Shown piece by piece: positions 1 to 7,107 of a stretch of DNA of 8,659 nt. The stretch comes from an uncultured Bacteroidota bacterium (lineage in GTDB: Bacteria > Bacteroidota > Bacteroidia > Chitinophagales > S012-47), in contig CAJXXO010000096.1 in NCBI GenBank assembly GCA_913062655.1, forward strand, positions 1 through 8,659, written 5' to 3'. The notes under the pieces are model-generated. The model was given only the letters and a program-made list of their open reading frames with translations. It searched no databases and was not told the origin of the DNA. Both the position numbers and the translations under genes were made by a program. Positions within the stretch are counted from its first letter, which is position 1, and the number at the start of each line of letters is the position of its first letter.

Positions 1-2
1 AT

Positions 3-1355
3 ACGCTAATTCTTCCTGCCGATCTGGGCCCCAATGCCTATCAAACCTGGCCGCTGCCGACTTCACTGGACCTGTCTGCTGTGCAAGATCACGATGTACG
101 GGCCTGGCTCCAGTATGCCAATGATCCTGTGGCAAGCAACGATACGCTGAATCGTGAAGTGAGCCATCGCAAGCAACAAAACTGGAATGTAGGGGTCAAC
201 CGTATTCTGGGACCGGATCCACATTGTTTTATGGCGGAAGAGCCGGTTCGACTACGCATACGCTTCAGTGGTTGTGATTCTTTACCGGCTGGTACCGAGA
301 TACCGGTGGAAATACAATTGGATGGCCAATTGGCCTTCGTGGATACATTGATGATACCGAATACCTTGTTGCCCAACCAGAATGTTGACCTGAATACCCA
401 AAAGACGCTTGATCTGGGGCAGTTTGGCGCCTATCGCATTGATGCCCGTACCCTCTACCCTACGGATAGTTTCAACAACAATGATGGCACAGACCCCTAC
501 ACGCTGCAAGTGCCGTACACGTATCAACCCGGACAGCGGATGCATTTTGTCAACTTCACCCGCCCGTTGGATTCGATCCTTATTTCAACCCGGTGGCGGT
601 CAGAAGCACAATTGAGTGTAATAGCCGGCAATGGCGTGGGTTTGGGATTGCAGCTTTCCGGCACCAATGTGAACCCTCGGCCCCGGTACGATTTTCCCGA
701 CAGCAGCAATGTATGGCAAATAAATGGCAATAGCCGTGCAGAGGCTTGCTGGTGCGTGGATGCCACCAATAGTGCTACCATGGCATTCACCTTTGATCGT
801 AAGCAGACTCGCGCTATGGTGCACCAGGTGTTAGCAGGCCAAGACCTTCCCTACTCGTCTCCGCTTCGGGTAACGGTAAATGGACAGCAGGTAAGCCCTA
901 CCTATCTGCCCGCTACATTCGAAGACGATGACTGGGCTACCCATACACTTATTTTGGATAGCCTGGCCGGTCAACCCCTGGAGGTATGTGTGGAAGCGCG
1001 CGCCCTGTCCAACAGAGCCGGTGATGTCATCTCTTCAGTAGGTGACAATGCGTATATCGACAATATCTTCTTTGGTATACCACAAATCACCAGCATTCCC
1101 ACTCCCGATAGAGAGGTGCAAGTCAGGCTGTTTCCAAATCCGGCCCATACACAGCTTACTATTGAGGCGGCCAATGTGCTGGAGTCAGTAGAGATAAGCG
1201 CGATAGATGTGACAGGCCGAACAGTTTGGCAACGAGAAGCGGATATGTGGCAGCAAAGTCGGCTATCTACCGCAAAATGGGCGCCCGGCCAATATTGGAT
1301 TCAGCTCCGGCATCAGCATGGGGTAACCACCTTACCGGTCATTGTTCAACATTGA
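3..1355 (+). CDS. T9SS-secreted multidomain protein, C-terminal part (5' end outside window)
   Basis: The reading frame is open from the left edge to TGA at 1353-1355, giving 450 residues with no start in view. A GTG at 81 is in frame, but coding sequence continues upstream of it, so I treat the gene as 5'-partial. Numbered from position 3, residues 1-47 are the tail of one CARDB-like Ig module ending in D-x-x-x-x-S-N-D. Residues 81-162 form a second such module (VEIQLDG early, SFNNND at its end). Residues 180-358 look like a jelly-roll/MAM-type domain closing with AYIDNIFFG. Residues 371-450 are a typical type A T9SS sorting domain, with LFPNP at 376-380, then DVTGR and GQYWIQL. This predicts export by Sec, transfer across the outer membrane by T9SS and attachment or release at the cell surface. 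The module order is common in Bacteroidota secreted metalloproteases and adhesins, but the catalytic part, if any, lies upstream, so the activity cannot be named. The stop overlaps the convergent lipoprotein gene. Confidence 0.85.
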   Translation, partial: TLILPADLGPNAYQTWPLPTSLDLSAVQDHDVRAWLQYANDPVASNDTLNREVSHRKQQNWNVGVNRILGPDPHCFMAEEPVRLRIRFSGCDSLPAGTEIPVEIQLDGQLAFVDTLMIPNTLLPNQNVDLNTQKTLDLGQFGAYRIDARTLYPTDSFNNNDGTDPYTLQVPYTYQPGQRMHFVNFTRPLDSILISTRWRSEAQLSVIAGNGVGLGLQLSGTNVNPRPRYDFPDSSNVWQINGNSRAEACWCVDATNSATMAFTFDRKQTRAMVHQVLAGQDLPYSSPLRVTVNGQQVSPTYLPATFEDDDWATHTLILDSLAGQPLEVCVEARALSNRAGDVISSVGDNAYIDNIFFGIPQITSIPTPDREVQVRLFPNPAHTQLTIEAANVLESVEISAIDVTGRTVWQREADMWQQSRLSTAKWAPGQYWIQLRHQHGVTTLPVIVQH

Positions 1356-1917
1356 TCTGTAAGGCTTGTAAGGCTTCATCCGGAATGACCTGACGCAGCA
1401 GGTAGGATTGGTCCTGCTTCACTTCCATAAAGGTCCATGCCTGTGTCACGGGGGTATGTATCGCCAGCATGTGTGCCGTAACGGGCATGATAAAGGTGTG
1501 GTTGTCAACGGTTGCTGCTGGCCCGTATTGTCGTTGAAAGCTCTCCAAAATAGACTGTTCTACCTGTGGTTCATGGTACGTATCGTCCAAAAAACGCATG
1601 GACATGGTAAAGCGGTAAAAGACACTGACATAGCGGGTGTTGTCGTATGTTACCAAGGGCCCAATACTATCAATCACCATGCTATCCATGCTGTACTGGA
1701 CATCTTCTTCCAACTGCGCGAAGGCCGCTATCATATCTTCCCGGGTAACGATGTCATAAAGGCCCGGGTAGATCATATCTGCCATCGCTACATAGTCTTT
1801 CTCCTGATTGGCAACCCAATATAGATCCAGTCGATCACGCACTTCTTTCTGATAGGCCGACTGTGAGGTGCCACAAGCTGCCAGCACCAGGAGTAATCCG
1901 ATCCAATAGCTTTTCAT
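1339..1917 (-). CDS. Small exported lipoprotein, possibly NTF2-like fold
   Basis: The product has 192 residues. The N-terminus is a lipoprotein signal: MKS, a hydrophobic stretch, then lipobox LAAC with Cys15 as the predicted lipidated residue. An in-frame TTG at 1926 would add three residues; I prefer the ATG at 1917 because it gives a normal signal peptide. After the Cys comes GTSQS with no acidic cluster, so there is no obvious Bacteroidota surface-export signal and the protein probably faces the periplasm. The mature part starts with a helical YWVANQEKDYVAMADM region, followed by alternating beta strands and an aromatic-rich end (AWTFMEVKQDQSYLLRQVIP). That pattern resembles SnoaL/NTF2-like lipoproteins, but this is a fold guess without a diagnostic motif. 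No function can be named. It is transcribed divergently from the Asp-box gene, and its 3' end overlaps the end of the T9SS cargo gene by 17 bp. Confidence 0.85.
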   Translation of the reverse strand: MKSYWIGLLLVLAACGTSQSAYQKEVRDRLDLYWVANQEKDYVAMADMIYPGLYDIVTREDMIAAFAQLEEDVQYSMDSMVIDSIGPLVTYDNTRYVSVFYRFTMSMRFLDDTYHEPQVEQSILESFQRQYGPAATVDNHTFIMPVTAHMLAIHTPVTQAWTFMEVKQDQSYLLRQVIPDEALQALQINVEQ

Positions 1918-2042
1918 GTAGCGCAAATTTGCTGCAAGTTACGAAGCTTAATAGATGTGAAGAGCGCCCCTGATATGGCCAAATTGTGGTGGAAAAGCCG
2001 GAAATTAGAGCAGAAACCTTTTGTGTAATCAATAGATACGAT
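1918..2042. promoter_or_regulatory. Divergent intergenic region between lipoprotein and Asp-box genes
   Basis: These 125 bp separate two divergently transcribed genes and must hold both promoters. I see no convincing TAnnTTTG element for either gene. On the plus strand a TTG at 1984-1986 is followed 19 nt later by TAGAGCAG at 2006, which matches only the TA. A perfect 10-bp palindrome, GCAAATTTGC, lies at 1923-1932, just upstream of the lipoprotein ATG. Neither gene has a Shine-Dalgarno site, which is usual in this phylum. Confidence 0.5.
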
Positions 2043-5000
2043 ATGATGAGACGTGTTACGCTGATGGTGCTCGCCCTGTTGACCTTAGGGTTAACCGATG
2101 GTTGGGCACAAAAAAAGAAAGATAACGATAGCGAGAATCTACTGACTTCAGGCACCTTTTCCGGCTTACAATGGAGAGAAGTAGGGCCGGCACTGGCTTC
2201 TGGCCGCGTAGGCGATTTTGCCGTACATCCGGATGATCGGAGCGTGTATTATGTGGCGGTTGCCTCTGGCGGGGTGTGGAAGACCGAAAATGCAGGGACC
2301 ACCTTTACACCCATCTTTGATAATGAGGGCGCCTACTCAATCGGTTGCATTACGATGGACCCCAATAACCCCAATGTATTGTGGGTCGGTACGGGCGAGA
2401 ACAACAACCAGCGCAGTGTAGCCTACGGTGATGGTTTGTACAAGTCACTGGATGCAGGCAAAAGCTGGACAAAAGTTGGACTCGAAAATTCCGAGCACAT
2501 CGGCATGATAGCGGTGGATCCACGCAACTCAGACGTGGTATACGTAGCGGCCTACGGTCCACTATGGAGTGCCGGAGGCGACCGGGGCCTCTACAAGACG
2601 ACCGATGGTGGCGATACGTGGGAAAAAATATTGGACATCGATCAATATACCGGTATCAATGAGGTGCACCTCGATCCACGTGACCCTGATGTGATCTATG
2701 CTACCGCACACCAGCGTATGCGAAAAGTGTGGACCTATCTGGGTGGTGGCCCGGAATCGGCCATCTACAAATCAGAAGATGGCGGTGAAAACTGGCGCAA
2801 AATCATGAAGGGCATCCCGGGTACTGACATCGGCCGAATCGGCATGGATATTTCACCTGTCAACCCGGATGTGTTGTATGCCATCGTGGAAGCGCAATTT
2901 GGTAAAAGCGGCTTTTTCAAATCAACAGACCGGGGCGAAAGCTGGGAAAAACAAAGTGACTACGTTACCAGCGGTAACTATTACCAGGAAATTTTCTGCG
3001 ATCCGGTAGATGTAAATACCGTATACGCCATGAATACCTTTGGGGGAAAAACCACTGATGGGGGAAAAACATGGGACCGCATCGGCAATAAATACCGCCA
3101 CGTAGATGACCATGCCCTGTGGGTAGACCCCAGTGACCCGGACTATATCCTGATCGGCTGTGATGGTGGAGTATATGAAAGCTTTGACGGTGGTGAAAAC
3201 TGGGATTACATGGCCAACTTGCCGATCACACAGTTTTATAAGGTGGTCACTGATAATGCCGAGCCATTCTACAACATCTACGGAGGTACACAAGACAACA
3301 ATTCACTAGGCGGGCCGAGCCGCACCATCAGCAGTGCCGGCATTACCAATGCAGACTGGTTTAAGACCAATCCGGGTGACGGCTTCGAAAGTGCCGTTGA
3401 CCCCAATAATCCTAACATAGTGTATGCCCAGTCACAGTATGGCTGGCTTTTCCGCTTCGACAAGGCAAGTGGGGAACGTATCCTGATCAAGCCACAAGAG
3501 CCGAAAGATGAAGCGTATCGGTGGAACTGGGATGCCCCCCTCATCGTCAGCCCCCACTCACCTACCCGATTGTATTTTGCCGCCAACAAGCTCTTTCGCA
3601 GTGATAACCGGGGTGACGATTGGGAGGTGATCAGCCCTGACCTTACGCGCCAACTGGATCGTAATAAGCTGGAGGTCATGGGCCGTGTTTGGAGTGTAGA
3701 CGCCATCGCCAAGAATCGGTCTACTACCATTTATGGCAATATTGTAGCCTTGACAGAAAGCCCCGTGCAAGAAGACCTGCTCTATATCGGTACAGATGAT
3801 GGCCTCATTCAAGTAACCGACAATGCAGGCGAGGCCTGGCGCAAGATCGAATCGTTTCCGGGTGTACCGGAGCGTACTTACGTCAACATGGTATTGGCTT
3901 CACAACACGATGCTGAAACGGTGTATGCGGTATTCAACAACCACAAGAATGGAGACTTCAAGCCGTATATACTCAAGTCTACCGACAAAGGAGACAGTTG
4001 GACTTCGATTGCAGGCGACCTGCCAGAACGTGGTAGCGTGTATGCCATCGCAGAAGACCATGAGAACCCCGACCTGCTCTTTGCCGGTACGGAGTTTGGC
4101 GTTTACTTTACGGTAGATGGTGGGGAAAACTGGGTTGAGCTAGGAGCCGGTTTACCAACCATAGCCATACGCGATATTGACATTCAGAGAAGGGAGAATG
4201 ACCTGGTAGTGGCCACCTTTGGCCGCAGCTTTTATGTGTTGGACGATTATTCGCCATTGCGCGAAGTGACAGCCGAAATGCTGGAAGAAAAAGAAGCCCA
4301 TATCTTCCCGATAAAAGACAGTTGGATGTTTATCGAGTCCAATCCATTTGGTTACTCCGGTAAGGGTTTTCAGGGCAGCAGTTTCTATACCGCGCCCAAC
4401 CCTCCTGTTGGGGCCACCTTCACTTACTACATCAAGGAGGCGCTGAAAACACCGGAGGAAGAGCGCAGGGAAAAAGAGAAAGAATTGATCGAGGAAGATG
4501 AGCCGGTCTATTATCCGACTTACGAAGAGCTGAAAGCGGAAGACGATGCAGTGGATCCCTACCGGGTCTTTGTCATTACAGACGAGGACGGCAACATAGT
4601 ACGCAGGCTAAAGACCTCTGCCAAAGGTACCGGAGTGCAGCGCATCACCTGGGATTTTCGCTACCACTCCACCGCACCCGCTGAGATTAAAAAGTCAGGC
4701 GGAGGAGAGTATTACAGCGAGCCAGACAAAGGTCGTTTAGCGGTACCGGGCACCTATCACGTAAGCTTGTATCAGGTAGTCAATGACTCTATGCAGCTAT
4801 TGGTGGATAAGACACCCTTCACCACCAAACTGTTGGGGCTGGCAACCCTGCCGGCTGCTGACCGGGAAGCGGCTAAAGCCTTTACCGATAAAGTAGCTCG
4901 CCTGCGCAGAGCCGTAGAAGGAGCGGCCACCTACCATGGCGAACTGGAGAAGCAGTTGAAATACTTGAAAGCAGCCGTTGAAGCGGCACCACAGGACTTA

Positions 5001-5333
5001 TCGCATCTTCTACCAGAACTGCGAAAACTCGACTTGCAGTTGAGAGACATGGAGCGCCAGCTCATGGGCGACCGCACCTTGTCCAGTCGTGAGTTTGAAG
5101 CCGAGCCGGGGCTTGGTTCCCGGGTGGGCTTGATTATTTATGGCTTCTGGAAGAGCACCAGTGCACCCACGGAGACCATGGAGGAGCAGTATGAAATTGT
5201 AGCCGATGAGTTTGAAGGGGTATTGAATGAGTTACAATTGATCACAGCACAAGTGGAAACCATCGAAGAACAGTTAGAGGCTGCTGAAGCACCTTACACA
5301 CCGGGTCGTTTACCGGATTGGAGTAAGGAATAA
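2043..5333 (+). CDS. Exported VPS10/sortilin-like Asp-box (BNR) beta-propeller protein
   Basis: The product has 1096 residues, close to the 1000-1100 usual for the Bacteroidota family variously annotated as VPS10 domain-containing protein or BNR-repeat glycosyl hydrolase. The start is ATG at 2043 (or the adjacent ATG at 2046), because it begins a clean signal peptide: MMRR, hydrophobic core, cleavage near GWA|Q at 22/23. A GTG at 1986 is in frame but would bury that signal. Eleven Asp-boxes (S/T-x-D/N-x-G-x-x-W/F) begin near residues 81, 135, 186, 244, 294, 337, 380, 520, 592, 646 and 690, indicating one large or two tandem beta-propellers. A charged Glu/Lys-rich insert lies at 803-840. A FlgD-like Ig segment starts near 847 (DEDGNIVRRL, ITWDF, VPGTYHVSL). 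From about 947 to the end is a long helical, coiled-coil-like tail. There is no T9SS sorting domain, so a periplasmic or outer-membrane-associated location is likely. Asp-boxes are structural and do not prove glycosidase activity; the substrate is unknown. Confidence 0.92.
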   Translation: MMRRVTLMVLALLTLGLTDGWAQKKKDNDSENLLTSGTFSGLQWREVGPALASGRVGDFAVHPDDRSVYYVAVASGGVWKTENAGTTFTPIFDNEGAYSIGCITMDPNNPNVLWVGTGENNNQRSVAYGDGLYKSLDAGKSWTKVGLENSEHIGMIAVDPRNSDVVYVAAYGPLWSAGGDRGLYKTTDGGDTWEKILDIDQYTGINEVHLDPRDPDVIYATAHQRMRKVWTYLGGGPESAIYKSEDGGENWRKIMKGIPGTDIGRIGMDISPVNPDVLYAIVEAQFGKSGFFKSTDRGESWEKQSDYVTSGNYYQEIFCDPVDVNTVYAMNTFGGKTTDGGKTWDRIGNKYRHVDDHALWVDPSDPDYILIGCDGGVYESFDGGENWDYMANLPITQFYKVVTDNAEPFYNIYGGTQDNNSLGGPSRTISSAGITNADWFKTNPGDGFESAVDPNNPNIVYAQSQYGWLFRFDKASGERILIKPQEPKDEAYRWNWDAPLIVSPHSPTRLYFAANKLFRSDNRGDDWEVISPDLTRQLDRNKLEVMGRVWSVDAIAKNRSTTIYGNIVALTESPVQEDLLYIGTDDGLIQVTDNAGEAWRKIESFPGVPERTYVNMVLASQHDAETVYAVFNNHKNGDFKPYILKSTDKGDSWTSIAGDLPERGSVYAIAEDHENPDLLFAGTEFGVYFTVDGGENWVELGAGLPTIAIRDIDIQRRENDLVVATFGRSFYVLDDYSPLREVTAEMLEEKEAHIFPIKDSWMFIESNPFGYSGKGFQGSSFYTAPNPPVGATFTYYIKEALKTPEEERREKEKELIEEDEPVYYPTYEELKAEDDAVDPYRVFVITDEDGNIVRRLKTSAKGTGVQRITWDFRYHSTAPAEIKKSGGGEYYSEPDKGRLAVPGTYHVSLYQVVNDSMQLLVDKTPFTTKLLGLATLPAADREAAKAFTDKVARLRRAVEGAATYHGELEKQLKYLKAAVEAAPQDLSHLLPELRKLDLQLRDMERQLMGDRTLSSREFEAEPGLGSRVGLIIYGFWKSTSAPTETMEEQYEIVADEFEGVLNELQLITAQVETIEEQLEAAEAPYTPGRLPDWSKE

Positions 5334-5353
5334 GGTGACCCTAGTAATGAGAA

Positions 5354-5382
5354 AAAGCCCCGGCCAAGTTGGTCGGGGCTTT
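5354..5382. terminator. Bidirectional intrinsic terminator between convergent genes
   Basis: A 12-bp stem, AAAGCCCCGGCC paired with GGTCGGGGCTTT (one G-T wobble), has a 5-nt AAGTT loop. On the plus strand the stem is followed by TTTCATTT. On the minus strand it runs into TTTTTCTC. It lies 20 nt after the Asp-box gene stop and 3 nt beyond the stop of the minus-strand secreted-protein gene, so it can end both transcripts. Confidence 0.88.
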
Positions 5383-5385
5383 CAT

Positions 5386-5799
5386 TTATGGGCGTATGCG
5401 ATGGGCAAATAGACGCTCCCGGGTGAAAAAATCGGGATACAACCGGATTACTTTTTGCACGGCTACCGCATCTAAGCCATTCCCCTCAATCAAGCGGTGA
5501 TCGCGAATGAAGCGCTTGATCTTTCTGCGCGATACGTAGGGGATTTCCGCCTCCAGTCGTGCATTTGGAAATAAAATCCGATAGTACCGCACTTCTTCCG
5601 ATACCCGCTCCTCTCCTACTACCGTGTGACGTTGGAAGGATTCCGCTTTCAGGTAAAACAGTTCTTGCCCCTGGTCATTCAGCACCGCAAAATCCCTTAG
5701 CGATCGATCAAAGACACTCCGAATACGATCCAGCTTAAAATCCTGCGCCACCACCTGCCATTGGGCCATTATCAACAGCAAAAGAATTCCGATTCGCAT
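5386..5799 (-). CDS. Small secreted protein of unknown function
   Basis: The product has 137 residues. I do not recognise a family. Residues 1-18 form a signal peptide (MRIG, Leu/Ile-rich core, cleavage at VVA|Q), leaving a mature protein of about 119 residues that starts QDFKLDRI. The mature part is rich in Arg, with a basic patch SRRKIKRFIRDHR in the middle, and ends FFTRERLFAHRIRP. There is no Cys, no lipobox and no T9SS sorting domain, so the likely location is the periplasm. The ATG at 5799 is supported by GGGAGG five nt upstream, a clear Shine-Dalgarno site that its neighbours lack. The gene begins 47 nt after the stop of the MalY/PatB-type gene and is followed at once by the terminator hairpin, so it is most likely the last gene of a two-gene operon. 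The operon suggests co-expression but does not reveal its role. Confidence 0.8.
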   Translation of the reverse strand: MRIGILLLLIMAQWQVVAQDFKLDRIRSVFDRSLRDFAVLNDQGQELFYLKAESFQRHTVVGEERVSEEVRYYRILFPNARLEAEIPYVSRRKIKRFIRDHRLIEGNGLDAVAVQKVIRLYPDFFTRERLFAHRIRP

Positions 5800-5846
5800 G
5801 ACAACCTCCCGTTTTCAGGTAGAAAATGCAAAAACGGGGCCAAAAC
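5800..5846 (-). promoter_or_regulatory. Intercistronic hairpin overlapping the ribosome binding site
   Basis: Read on the minus strand, the 47-nt spacer contains CCCGTTTT, 15 nt, then AAAACGGG: a perfect 8-bp inverted repeat (plus-strand arms 5808-5815 and 5831-5838). The downstream arm shares GGG with the GGGAGG ribosome binding site (plus-strand 5805-5810). If the stem forms in mRNA it would partly hide the site. It could alternatively be an RNA-processing or stability element. The U-rich stretch inside the stem is not a terminator tail. Confidence 0.45.
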
Positions 5847-7010
5847 CTACATTGTCTTTTCCGCAGCGATACGTATTTGTTCCACCGCTTCTTTCAGTTG
5901 CGGCCTGGGCAAAGCAAAATTGATGCGCATAAATCCATCCCCATCCTGACCGTACACGACACCCTTATTGAGCCCAACTTTGGCTTCCTGTACAAAGTAG
6001 TCTTTCAAGGCCAGGGAGTCTAGTTGCATAGGCCGGCAATCCAGCCAGGCAACATAGGTGCCATCCGGATAGATCAAATCGATCGCATCACTTTCGGCAA
6101 AAGCCTCCCGCAGGTATTGGCGATTGCCATCGAGGTATTCTACAAGGGCATCCACCCAGGGCCCACCATGGCGATAAGCGGCCTCGTAGGCTATCATGGA
6201 CAACGTATTGCTCAGGTAAAGCCCCGCCTTGAATTTTTGGGCTTTGAAGGCTTTGCGATGCGCTTCATCCGGTAGGATAACTGCTGCACACTGCAGTCCT
6301 TGTATATTGAAAGTTTTGGCAGGAGAAGTCAGGGTGACAATACGATCGTACCCATCGGCCACCTTGCCCAGGATATGATGGTTGTGGCCCGGAAAGACGA
6401 TGTCGTGGTGTATCTCATCCGATATCAGCCAAACGCCATATTGTTCAGCCAGGGTAATCAAGCGGGTAAGCTCTTCTCGAGCCCACACTCTACCCACCGG
6501 GTTATGGGGGCTGCATAAAATCATCATTTTGACACCACCTCTGAACTGCCGCTCCAGGTCTTCCCAATCCATCAGGTAGCGGCCATTTTGGTACACGAGC
6601 TGACTTATGGCCAGGCTACGCCCATTCCTTTGTATGGCCTGAAAAAAGGGGTCATACACCGGTGTCTGCACAAGCACTTTATCGTCCGGTTGGGTAAAGG
6701 CTTGAATGCAAAAATGCATGGCCGGTATCACCCCTGGTATATCTATAAGCCAATCGGTGGGTATAGGCCAGCCATGGCGCTCTTCCATCCACTGTGCAAT
6801 GGCCTCCCAGTAAGACGGCTGCTGACCGGTATAGCCAAAAACGGGGTGCGCCAATCGATCCTGCAGTGCTTGTACAATCGGCTCGGGTACGGCAAAATCC
6901 ATGTCTGCTACCGTCATGGGCAGAATGGTGTCGTCTCCAAAAAATTGAGTCAAATAATCCCACTTATAGCAACCGGTTCCTTTGCGGTCTATCACCCTGT
7001 TAAAATCCAT
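5847..7010 (-). CDS. patB: MalY/PatB family PLP-dependent C-S lyase/aminotransferase (cystathionine beta-lyase-like)
   Basis: The product has 387 residues, the normal length for MalY/PatB proteins, a fold-type I aminotransferase branch. Family members cleave the C-S bond of cystathionine or cysteine conjugates, giving thiol or homocysteine, pyruvate and ammonia, in the cytoplasm; some also transaminate. Motifs are in the expected order: ADMDFAVPEPI near the N-terminus, HPVFGYTG, a PVYDPFF segment, CSPHNPVGR with Asn170, SDEIHHDI with Asp198 (PLP ring nitrogen), SPAKTFNIQGL with Lys232 (Schiff-base lysine), and FMRINFALPR with Arg362 (substrate carboxylate). No key residue is missing, so the enzyme is probably active. 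The ATG at 7010 gives the typical MDFNRVIDRKGTGCYKWD start. A weak -7-like TAAATTCG lies on the minus strand at 7036-7029 but has no TTG partner at the right distance. It probably leads an operon with the small secreted-protein gene. The exact substrate cannot be told, so the symbol is a family label. Confidence 0.93.
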   Translation of the reverse strand: MDFNRVIDRKGTGCYKWDYLTQFFGDDTILPMTVADMDFAVPEPIVQALQDRLAHPVFGYTGQQPSYWEAIAQWMEERHGWPIPTDWLIDIPGVIPAMHFCIQAFTQPDDKVLVQTPVYDPFFQAIQRNGRSLAISQLVYQNGRYLMDWEDLERQFRGGVKMMILCSPHNPVGRVWAREELTRLITLAEQYGVWLISDEIHHDIVFPGHNHHILGKVADGYDRIVTLTSPAKTFNIQGLQCAAVILPDEAHRKAFKAQKFKAGLYLSNTLSMIAYEAAYRHGGPWVDALVEYLDGNRQYLREAFAESDAIDLIYPDGTYVAWLDCRPMQLDSLALKDYFVQEAKVGLNKGVVYGQDGDGFMRINFALPRPQLKEAVEQIRIAAEKTM

Positions 7011-7058
7011 AATGCACGTGCTTTGGGACGAATTTATTCAATTGCCGGTGCTGTAGAG

Positions 7059-7076
7059 TTGACTTGCCTCAGTCAA
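7059..7076. promoter_or_regulatory. Perfect inverted repeat TTGACT-N6-AGTCAA, candidate operator
   Basis: Two exact 6-bp inverted arms (7059-7064 and 7071-7076) separated by TGCCTC lie in the 97-bp region between the divergent PLP-enzyme and C25-like genes. The left arm contains the TTG of the candidate promoter, where a dimeric repressor would block it. It resembles a transcription-factor half-site pair, but no regulator gene is visible nearby and chance is not excluded. Confidence 0.35.
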
Positions 7077-7090
7077 ATGGATTAATTTTA
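7059..7090 (+). promoter_or_regulatory. Candidate Bacteroidota-type promoter for the C25-like gene
   Basis: TTG at 7059-7061, a 21-nt spacer, then TAATTTTA at 7083-7090, one base from the TAnnTTTG -7 consensus of Bacteroidota sigma-ABfr promoters. The spacing is within the range reported for the phylum. Transcription would start about 10 nt before the ATG at 7108, giving a very short leader with no Shine-Dalgarno site. Confidence 0.45.
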
Positions 7091-7107
7091 AGACAAACCA
7101 AATACCC

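Noticed and set aside
1397..1418. AGCAGG-N10-CCTGCT as a terminator for the T9SS cargo gene
   Set aside because: The stem is only 6 bp with a 10-nt loop, there is no T-run, and it lies inside the lipoprotein coding sequence.
1408..1824. 138-codon open frame on the plus strand opposite the lipoprotein gene
   Set aside because: Its translation has no domain or signal logic and is fully antisense to a gene with a clear lipobox.
1986..2042. Upstream in-frame GTG as the start of the Asp-box gene
   Set aside because: It would put 19 mostly polar residues ahead of a clean signal peptide beginning at 2043, so the ATG at 2043 or 2046 is far more likely.
3278..3730. 150-codon open frame on the minus strand inside the Asp-box gene
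   Set aside because: It is Ser/Arg/Leu-rich, as expected for antisense of a coding strand, with no start context or family motif.
7029..7036. TAAATTCG (minus strand) as promoter of the PLP enzyme gene
   Set aside because: The -7-like element is one base off consensus, but there is no TTG at the expected upstream distance, so I did not call a promoter.
6588..7085. 165-codon open frame on the plus strand opposite the PLP enzyme gene
   Set aside because: It is antisense to the conserved N-terminal motifs of the MalY/PatB-type gene and has no recognisable features.
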